Source: Saccharina japonica
Lineage: Eukaryota > Sar > Phaeophyceae > Laminariales > Laminariaceae
Length of the DNA: 64,000 nt
Direction of reading: 5' to 3'
NCBI GenBank assembly: GCA_008828725.1
Contig: MEHQ01000975.1
Span: forward strand, 1-64,000
Below are positions 56,631-64,000 of this stretch, piece by piece. How positions within the stretch are numbered: the first letter of the stretch is position 1; each line of letters starts with the position of its first letter. The notes under the pieces were generated by a model. It worked only from the letters and a program-made list of their open reading frames with translations. It was not told where the DNA came from and searched no databases. The position numbers were made by a program, and so were the translations under genes.

Positions 56631-57584
56631 ATCCAATGAGTGGTATAATTTGTACCTTTTCATGACTCCCTACGGAAAACGGCATTTGTCTGGTTCCAAT
56701 GCTCAAACTGCCGACCGATGAGTAGGTTTAGAGAGCGTGGGTCGTGGTCAACATTTTCTGGTGTCTGAGGAGGCGTGCCGATCAGGCCCCTTTGTCATCA
56801 CGAAAAGTGCCTCTTACTCAAAAACGACTCGCCATACCCCTGGTACCCAAATACGAATTTGAAAAGTGGCAGTTTCTCCGGCTTCTGATACTGTTTTAAC
56901 TCAGATTTTGGACGAGACGCCGAGCACTGGCAGGTGAACCTATCTGGACCTCTAGTTCGACCGTCCGTAGCGTCCTACGTGGCCTCAACAGAGTGTAAAT
57001 CTTAAACAGGAGCTTCGAAACGATCAAAAGTCTTGCTGCGGAGCACTTCCGTTTCGTGATGCAAACGCAGCCATGCCTACGCTCCCTTGCAGATCCAAAA
57101 GTTCCAACACCCTGTAGAGTCTATAGCGAACAAGCTATACGTTGGTCGGTCGCAAGTCTGAGAATTAGAACTGTAGCTATGCCGTGTTCCGTAAGGAGTA
57201 CTGGTACGAGTATGGTGTTATTATCCCATAAATAGTTTATTGCTGTAAAAAAAGCCAAATTTAATGTTTTAACACTCAAGTACTCTTTTTTCATGATCGA
57301 AGGCGCGCTTTCAACACTGTAATCGTTACCTCGAGAAATCGCAGACGAGTTGCTGCGCCTGTGCTAGGTGCCGCTGCTGTGCTCGATGTGCCGTACACCA
57401 AACGTGCTGTTGTGATCGGCGTGTCGCACACACCCCACCTCTGATGCCGATACTCGGCCGAGGCCGATGGTGTGTGCTTGACTGTCGAGGCGTGCAAAAA
57501 CTGTCGCGACGCCGCTGCTGTACGCCCAGAACGGGCTATGAGTGTCGAGCAGACAAGGAGGTACCCCGGGTGTATTTTCTGGGG

Positions 57585-57715
57585 GTCACGTTTTCCGGTC
57601 ACTTTTTCCTTTGATTCTGTGGGATAACGTTTTCCGGTCACGTTTTCACTTGATAATCTGGGGTCATTTTTTCCGGCCATTTTTTCACTTGATAATCTGG
57701 GGTCACTTTTGGGAT
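57585..57715. repeat. Tandem array, about 45-bp units
   Basis: About three units of GGTCACGTTTTCCGGTCAC followed by TTTTTCACTTGATAATCTGG. Confidence 0.7.
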
Positions 57716-57779
57716 TTCCAAATTATCACTCCAGTCACAGACTGGAGGATTGCACTCATGTTTGCACCATGTGATATAC

Positions 57780-58620
57780 TTTAACGCACTGTCAATATCA
57801 CGTCACCCTTGACGACAGGTGTGATGTCACCCTTCGCGACGGTGGAGGCTGGATCGATTCCGGCCTGCGGTATTGTCTCCGCAATTTTACGGCCAACAAC
57901 AACAGGTTCATTTCCCTTTCTCGGCAATAAACAATGCCCTTTCCCGTCCCTGTTCGACTGAAAAACCCAAAGTGAACTTTCCATCCATTCCCGTCAAACC
58001 CCTATCCCTCTCCCCCTCATCGTTTCCGTTATATAACTGATCCCCGCCCTAAATCACACTCCCTTCCCGTCACTAAAACGGCACCGGCCGAAAATCGGAT
58101 TCCCTTTCCAGCAAGTAACTTATTTCCCTTGCCCTCTATCGTCGTGAAATGTATATTCCTCGACAGCAAATGGAACCCCTTCTTGTCTAGATGCGAAATC
58201 GCGCCGTGGATAGCCTTGCCATCCCGTCTAGTCAAGAATTAGTTCGCCCAGCTGAACAATATCGTGCGTTCCCGTTCATACAAAAACCCCCACCGAAACG
58301 TAACCGGCCTTCCCGGTGCTACAATGGTGTTCCCGATGAAGGTAGGACCCCTTCCCGTACAATTAAACGTATTGCCCTATGCCCTATCCTATGTCCCGGG
58401 CGGCCCATGGATTCCCATCAAACAGCCGGGAAAAACAAAAATACAGTCTCATCCAGTCCCGTGCCCTGTACGTCATTCGTGGCATTATGCAAAAGCGAAA
58501 CGCGTCGCGTCAATTCGCACAATCTGTCTGATATCATCGTCAAACTTTGCACCATGTCGGACAGACGATCGATTCCCTTTTCAGGATATATACATACATC
58601 TACATATTTTTTCAGGGTCC
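57780..58620. repeat. Degenerate CCCTTCCCGTC-type array
   Basis: TTCCCTTTCC, CCCGTC and CCCTTCCCGT motifs recur every 30-40 bp without exact periodicity. It resembles the iterated arms of hAT-like elements 2 and 6, but no terminal repeat or duplication was identified. Confidence 0.45.
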
Positions 58621-58799
58621 ATAAACTCGTGAAATGCGTGTAATCTAGCTCGTCGTCTGGCCGGGTGGGAGCCGTAGCGATATGTATGTGGTCTAGGACA
58701 TATTTCTTCGGTTAGATTGTACTTCTCGTGTACAGACCCTTGCACAACTTCCATAACGGCGTGCTAAGATATACAGAAGTAGATAGTCGATTTGTAGAA

Positions 58800-59045
58800 A
58801 ATCTGAGCAGAACCGAGAAAAACCGAGTAGACCCGACCGAGCCCAACCGAGCAGAACCAAACCTAACCGGACCGAGCCGAGCCGAGCCGAGCCGAACCGT
58901 ACCGAACGTACTGTACCGAACCGAACCGAACCGAACCGAACCGAACCGAACCGAACCGAACCGAACCGAACCGAACCGAACCGAACCGAACCGAACCGAA
59001 CCGAACCGAACCGAACCGAACCGAACCAAACCGAACCGAACAAAC
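58800..59045. repeat. (CCGAA)n pentamer satellite
   Basis: About 25 near-perfect CCGAA units run from 58915 to 59040, preceded by degenerate CCGAG/CAGAA units from 58800. Arg-Phe-Gly-Ser-Val frames across it are artefacts. It lies about 290 bp downstream of gene B. Confidence 0.85.
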
Positions 59046-59330
59046 AAATATAAAATATATCTCCGGAAACCATTTTTGACATCAGCAAGGCCCTAAGTAA
59101 ATCCATTCAAAATCAGCCCGATTCCAATGTAGCTATAATGATATGCCCGAGTCGCGAAACTATGCAAAACTAAAAGACAAACCGAAACCAATCGAAAAGC
59201 TGCACGAGCGAACTCACTTGCCGTCGTTACTTCGTTGGTTGGATAGTGTCGTGCTGATGTTGTACACAATACCGTATATCCAAACACTGTGAAGATAACC
59301 TGTAGATGTCAGGTCCCGGCTGTTCTAGGC

Positions 59331-60645
59331 TTAAAGTGGTGGTGATCGATATATTGCAGGCTGTCTTCGCATCTCGACATTGCATTGGTATGCGGCCGAC
59401 TTCCCTTCGATAACCGCTTCCTCGTCGCACGCAGCATACCCCGACGAAGCCCTGGTGTTGGCACCCTCCTCGTGACCAAGCCTTTTCTTGTAGTAAGACC
59501 AAGATACCTGGCAGAAACAAGCCACATACATCGATCAACGAAAATTAAACGAAAAACATTGGAATTGATTTGAGTGGGAGGTGCCGATGGGTAATATGTG
59601 TCACTCCGACATCTTATACAACTGCATAATTTTGCCTCACTTCTTCCAAGTGTCTTGTACGTACTCTAAACTGGGGCGGTGGTCTAAGGGGTTAACCGAG
59701 ACCATTGTTTGTTTCACACACAATAATTTGTGATATTGTTTCAAAGCATACAATAAGGCGTACATCCACCTAATTGTGCCTTGCACACGGCATACATCAT
59801 GCGCGAGCCTCTCTGATCGAGCGGAGACGGTTGCCGATTTGTGTACATGTACCCCGGCTGAGGCCCGTCGTAGCACATCGTTTGGGCCCGCATCTCACGA
59901 ATGTATGATACCGGTACACAAAATAATGAAGGGGAAGAGCAAGAGGAGAGGGGCCAAACGTGTCTCGCCCTGGTGTACAGGAGAAGTTATGTTATAAACT
60001 ACAGAAAGACGGGTGCTACAGCAGGATACCAGCTTAACTTGACAAGCTCCTCCTCCCTTGCGAATCTCTATACACAAACCATCTCACCTAACAACTGTTT
60101 CAGGTAAACAGTGTACGCTCAATCCAAGGGACAATGCCAAGGTCTCGGTACACGATAATAATATTTGTCACAACGGGCGTCACCGGTATATACCCGGTGT
60201 TGTACTGGCGGCGTGTACACCTGAGGGGCGGTGAAGGAAAACAATACACACCTTGAAGCCGTAGAGAAGACAGATGGCGTGCAGGAGCCATACGATCGCG
60301 GTAGTGGAGCCCTGTCCCACCTCGTACTGAACCTGCAGCTTTCGCATGCACAGCGCCACCCACATCCCCAACCAGAACTTGACCGGCCAAGACAGCATGT
60401 ACACCTTTACTGCTCGCCTTCCTCGGAGGAATACGGCCGATAACCCTACAAAGCCTGACACAATGCAGATGAAACCTGCCGAAATTAAAACGTGTCCAGT
60501 ACCCGACGCCAGGCATGTATGCACATGGTAGAGAGGGACGATAGTACGGGGCGGTCGAACGTGACTCGTGTTATCTTCTTACGTATTAAAGTAGACGGAT
60601 CGTGGGGTACCTGGTACTTCGAAGTACTGCGGTAGTAGTAGGAGT

Positions 60646-60679
<34 letters not shown>

Positions 60680-61182
60680 GAGTAGTAGTAGTAGTAGTAG
60701 TAGTAATAGTAGTCAGCAACGTTCCTGGTAAAGCATTACAATATTTCGAAGTGCAGTAGCAGTATAAGTATCGGTGCCCTGTACACATGTAGTATAGTTG
60801 TACTGCCCGGTTTAACTGGAGTAGCAGGTGATGTAACTTTTGTTTCGAGTTGTTATCATGCTGGAGCTACCTGGACAAGCAACGCACTAAACTGTATACG
60901 CGTAAACAACACGGCTGATGCAAAGTGCCCCGCCGAGACCCCACTTCCACGAACGACCCCACACCAGGAGCCGGGAGAGACGAAGCAGATGATGGGCGTT
61001 GAACGGTCCGAGCTTCCATAAACAATACTCAAACACAAGAGGCCCACATACCAACCTAACGCGTAGACGCTCTTTGGAAGACGGAGATAAACGCCAACCT
61101 GGCCCTTGACTAGCTGCATGTGGTCGCTGAGCTCTTCGCAATCCAGCGTAGAAGCCTCAGCCCAATAGCAGAGATCAAAATA
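59331..61182 (-). CDS. Gene B: paralogue of gene A, 3' exons
   Basis: Minus-strand exons 61182-61056, 60475-60252 and 59507-59331 (TAA stop) read without interruption across introns of 580 and 744 nt. Acceptors are GGACGCAG|, TTTTAATTTCGGCAG| and TTGTTTCTGCCAG|; donors are TTAG|GTTGGT and TTCAAG|GTGTGT. The protein aligns with gene A throughout: CEELSDHM with CEELKESM, LPKSVYALG with LPMVVYVQG, VGLSAVF with VGLWGIF, AVKVYMLSWP with AVKVYVQSWP, GFK|VSWSYYKKRL with YFK|VSWSYYQKRL. The middle exon is 224 nt in both genes. The C-terminal tail is 15 residues longer than in A and differs after the first dozen residues. The exon matching gene A's first membrane segment was not found upstream, where two MITE families crowd 61.4-62.7 kb, so B may be 5'-truncated or have diverged. 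A GTA microsatellite lies in its first intron. Confidence 0.6.
60632..60712. repeat. (GTA)n microsatellite in gene B intron
   Basis: About 25 triplets, mostly GTA with a few GGA and ATA changes, between the first two recognised exons of gene B. Confidence 0.85.
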
Positions 61183-61418
61183 CTGCGTCCGTTTGTCGCG
61201 ACGTGCACGGTGGACGGCAACACAAACGCGTGGTCCGGCGGGCAGAGAAACACAAACGTTTAGACGAGCGGAACGTGTATACGGTACGGTCCTACTGTCC
61301 ACGCCTAGTTGACTCGACAGGTTAGGTGGATAGAGCGTTTCGGACTGATGGGAGAGCGTTATACTATATGTGGTCCGTCTTACACTTTGGTCGGCTCCTC
61401 CAACACTCCCTCGGTAAG

Positions 61419-61962
61419 GACGCACGCTACGATAGAGGTGCACCATGTTTTGGTTCTGACGGCGGTCACTCGGGGAGCTCTATATATATCTCACACCGAA
61501 ACATTTTTTGGAGGAAAGTAAAAGTGTCACCCGACGAACCATCCCCTTTCCCAAGTACACCACGAACACATGTTGGAACACAAGAAGGAAAGTCCGAGGA
61601 TTTTGGGTTAACCGTTTCAGAAACTGCGAAACTTGTCCCCACACAATTTCCATATATAAGGTTTCCCGACGCGACGGGACGGTGATTTCTAGTGTAATTT
61701 ATCATTCAAGGAGTCGAAGTGCTTCGTGATTTGTGGGTTCCTAATTTCCAATTAATTGGAAGTAGTTTGCCCCCCCCCCAAAATCGTGGGACCGGTTCTT
61801 AACCCCTCGAGAACTGGTCCCACGTTTTTGGGGACAAACTACTCGAAATTAGTGTGGGATAAGGTTTACAGTTCTGAATGGGTTAAGGGGGTTAAGGAGC
61901 GGCCGATCATTCATTCAGACAATATTGCAGCCGAACAGTGTCACCCCTATCGTAGCACGCGC
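61419..61962 (+). mobile_element. MITE family A, copy 5, interrupted
   Basis: The left end GACGCACGCTACGATAGAGG and the right end CCCTATCGTAGCACGCGCC are family A ends. Left landmarks (CACTCGGGGAGCTC, AAAGTAAAAGTGTCACCCGA) and right landmarks (AAGGAGCGGCCGATCATTC) are present. The middle is lengthened by piggyBac-like MITE sequence at 61740-61886. Confidence 0.75.
61740..61886. mobile_element. piggyBac-like MITE head-to-head pair
   Basis: A complete 80-bp copy (61803-61882; ends CCCCTCGAGAACTG and CAGTTCTGAATGGG, TTAA on both sides) is joined at its left TTAA to an inverted partial copy (61745-61798: GGAAGTAGTTTGCC to CGTGGGACCGGTTC). The pair forms a palindrome around TTAACCCCTCGAGAACTGG. 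Confidence 0.6.
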
Positions 61963-62179
61963 CTAAGGGTTTCATGCTTACGTGGCCAATAATTTACGAC
62001 CGGTTCAGCCTCTCAAGTGGCGGGCAACAACCGGTGGCCGTATGTAGTGCTACACCTGTACCATGACGTGTTGATGTTTTGGGTTTAGGGGCTACGGTAC
62101 GTACCTGCACGGGATGGTTCGTCAGGTGCTGCGAACAAGAACGTTTTCAGAAGTATTGTTTCGGGCGATTAATACTCAC

Positions 62180-62431
62180 GAGCAATCCCACGGTAGGGGT
62201 ACCACTTTTTGGCTCCATAGTTTCTGACCAGTTGAGCTCCTCACGTGAGTAACCATCGGATACTACGTATAAACATTTTACTGATATGTTTGTTTTTGTA
62301 CTACCGCATTGAAAGTTTTGGTAAAGTTGCGCGAACGAATGCTTCCAAAGTCATGTTTCGGGTGAGATATTGAGCTCATGTGAGGAGCTCAGAAAATTAT
62401 GCTGCTGCGCCCCTACCGTGGGATGAGTCTC
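62180..62431. mobile_element. MITE family B, copy 2
   Basis: GAGCAATCCCACGGTAGGGG and the inverse (CCCCTACCGTGGGATGAGTC) enclose ACCACTTTTTGGCTCCATAG and GAGCTCATGTGAGGAGCTCA. It is close in sequence to copy 1 at 12646. Confidence 0.75.
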
Positions 62432-62445
62432 ACCTGTTCATAAGA

Positions 62446-62695
62446 GACGCATGCGTCGATAGAGGCGCACCATGCTCTTTTTTTTCTGAGGGTATGTAGT
62501 CACTTGAGGAGATCTCTATACCTCACTTTAGAATACCAGTTTGGAGGAAATTAAAAGTGCTACCCGATCAGCAACCTCCATTGCCTGAGTATACAATAAC
62601 AAAACTTACAACACGAGAATGAACGAATGAACCGACGATACCAGGTTGAGGAGCACAATCATGCAGAATAAGGCGTCACCCTTATAAGGTGGCAT
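62446..62695 (+). mobile_element. MITE family A, copy 6
   Basis: The left end GACGCATGCGTCGATAGAGG and landmarks CACTTGAGGAGATCTC and AAATTAAAAGTGCTACCCGA are present. The right end (GGCGTCACCCTTATAAGGTG) is worn and resembles the end at 7300-7325. It lies 15 bp from family B copy 2. Confidence 0.65.
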
Positions 62696-62886
62696 CGCGT
62701 GGCCTTATAGGGTTATTCTTTGGGTTCATCACACAGCCATTATCACAATCAGGTTTGACGTGAGGTGTGGGGACCCGCAGGCAAGGAATGGTACGATGTC
62801 TCTGTTATGGACCATACCTTGTCAACACAATTTATTTTTAGTTGCCGGGCAAGGAAATGCACACGATGTTAATTGTTTGTATCACA

Positions 62887-63136
62887 GCGCGAATAATACG
62901 AATGCGGTGCCGTTTACGCACCCGAGAGTTTGTCATTGAATGCCAACGCCCAGAAAGAAAATTGGTCTGAACGGAAATTAACTGATTACTTGAACACAGA
63001 GCTCTTCGAAGTAACTGTTGTAGCTCCAACAAAAAAAATATTTGAACGCGAACCCGTCTGCAGACAAAGCTGCTATTTTATATTAAAATGTACTGTAAAA
63101 AACAGCGGGAAGCGTTACTCACAACTACTTAAGTAG
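62887..63136 (+). other. Coding-like plus-strand open frame
   Basis: The frame reads APESLSLNANAQKENWSERK, then LTDYLNTELFEVTVVAPTKK, and ends KNSGKRYSQLLK followed by a stop. The Lys/Glu/Asn balance is protein-like and AT-richer than the surroundings. It is closed upstream without an ATG, so it would be a terminal exon or a fragment. The family is unknown. Confidence 0.25.
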
Positions 63137-64000
63137 GCGATACGTACATCGCGACTAGTTGGATATTTTTTAGTCATCCAGGGACTTGAGGTTTTGGGTG
63201 TAGCAGTGTTCCCCCGAACGCATCCGCTGCCGCACACCAACCCGACAGACCGGCGTATAGCGACAGCGGAGCCGTGCAACAGCGTAGTTCAGTGATTCAT
63301 AAGGCCTATACATACAGTGGGGGTATATCACGCCCCCTCCTGTCGCTGCAGCTCTTGAAGGTCTCAAGACCGGCAACTAGTCCTGGCCAATGCCCCAACC
63401 CAAACTATATCTACATGCGAAAACGTGACGTCTGAAACCTGGGGATGACTACTAAATGTCCCCGTAGTTGAGATTAAAATATATCACACATATTCATGAC
63501 GATCATTTCCCGCAATCAGAGGAAGTTCGGGACATCTTGACAGAATTTTCTCCCGAACTATTAGAGGGGTCTGCCCGGTACTGCAACAGGCCGATGCAGG
63601 TGGTGCCACGATGCCGTTCGGGAGCAATCCCACTCTTGGGTAAATTAGAGTGTCCATAGCGTCCATATGTACTTAATAAGTCAATTATGTTGAGCTTCCT
63701 CAAGGTTAACCGACACTCGAAGGTCTTTGAGACCTGGCCGCTATGGCACCAACTTCTGCGGCTCAAAAATCATGATATCATACGACTCAGGAGCAACTTC
63801 AACTTGAAGGATTCTCCCTGTCCAACGACTCGGGGAGTGTCGACTCGCCGGCATTCATACGGACAAGACAGAGACCCTTCAAATTTTGGAAATAAACACG
63901 AGAAGAGCTCCTTGGTGCTCCGTTATTCGTACCAGGTATACGCGATACAACGCACAGTGAGAAACTCCCACCTTCGATTGGAGCGTGGCAAGAAGCCCTT
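63137..64000. other. No recognisable feature
   Basis: Several frames of 60-90 codons overlap on both strands; none is convincing. No match to the repeat families of the window was seen. Confidence 0.4.

Noticed and set aside
58693-59106. Open frames repeating Ser-Val-Arg-Phe-Gly or Asn-Arg-Thr-Glu-Pro
   Set aside because: They are artefacts of the CCGAA pentamer, which stays open in several frames.
59668-59700. tRNA-like GGGGCGGTGGTCTAAGGGGT
   Set aside because: It looks like a 5' half of a tRNA, but no T arm or B box follows within 60 bp.
60231-60531. Plus-strand frames across 60.2-60.5 kb
   Set aside because: They are shadows of the gene B middle exon on the minus strand, which has a paralogue and splice sites.

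Overview
The window is nuclear DNA from an intron-bearing, repeat-rich eukaryote. Evidence is GT-AG introns in the two recognisable genes, interstitial TTAGGG-type (CCCTAA) tracts, tRNA-derived SINEs, a LINE tail, an LTR element and many cut-and-paste DNA transposons and MITEs. The repeat style (GTA/CTG tracts, very dense nested transposons, large introns) would fit a stramenopile such as a brown alga, but nothing seen here proves a lineage.

The host coding content I can support is a pair of paralogous multi-pass membrane-protein genes, both on the minus strand, one at each end of the window. Gene A (about 9.2 to 3.6 kb, possibly starting at 15.0 kb) and gene B (61.2 to 59.3 kb) share three aligned exons with the same intron phases, an identical 224-nt third exon and a C-terminal exon starting with VSWSYY. 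I do not recognise the family. The introns of gene A hold MITEs, a stowaway-like element, a degenerate telomere-like tract and some small open frames.

The rest is mostly mobile DNA, and it can be read as a stratigraphy. (1) Seven hAT-like elements, each with its own 8-bp target-site duplication, carry seven different short iterated motifs near their ends (22.3-28.8, 34.7-35.1, 45.9-49.0 and 54.7-56.0 kb). One is 3.05 kb long and foldback-like, with diverged kilobase inverted arms that contain tandem arrays. (2) At 35.2-45.1 kb a long-inverted-repeat element contains a SINE, which contains an LTR retrotransposon, which contains a CACCTGTG-ended DNA element. (3) At 24.4-26.8 kb a hAT contains a hAT, which contains a SINE. 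(4) At 27.4-30.2 kb a hAT sits in the end of a small TA-flanked element that also contains a long-inverted-repeat element with a SINE inside. (5) Scattered small families include about 80-bp piggyBac-like TTAA MITEs, 250-bp MITEs with GCTACGATAGAGG ends, and TA-flanked Tc1/mariner-like elements.

Tandem repeats include a 170-220-bp satellite at 53.6-54.7 kb, a 1.44-kb duplicated block at 49.5-51.7 kb, a CCGAA pentamer at 58.9-59.0 kb and several triplet tracts. Stretches not listed as features hold only short open frames whose composition does not look coding to me. No tRNA, rRNA or CRISPR gene was found. All statements come from reading the sequence by eye; no alignment or database search was run.
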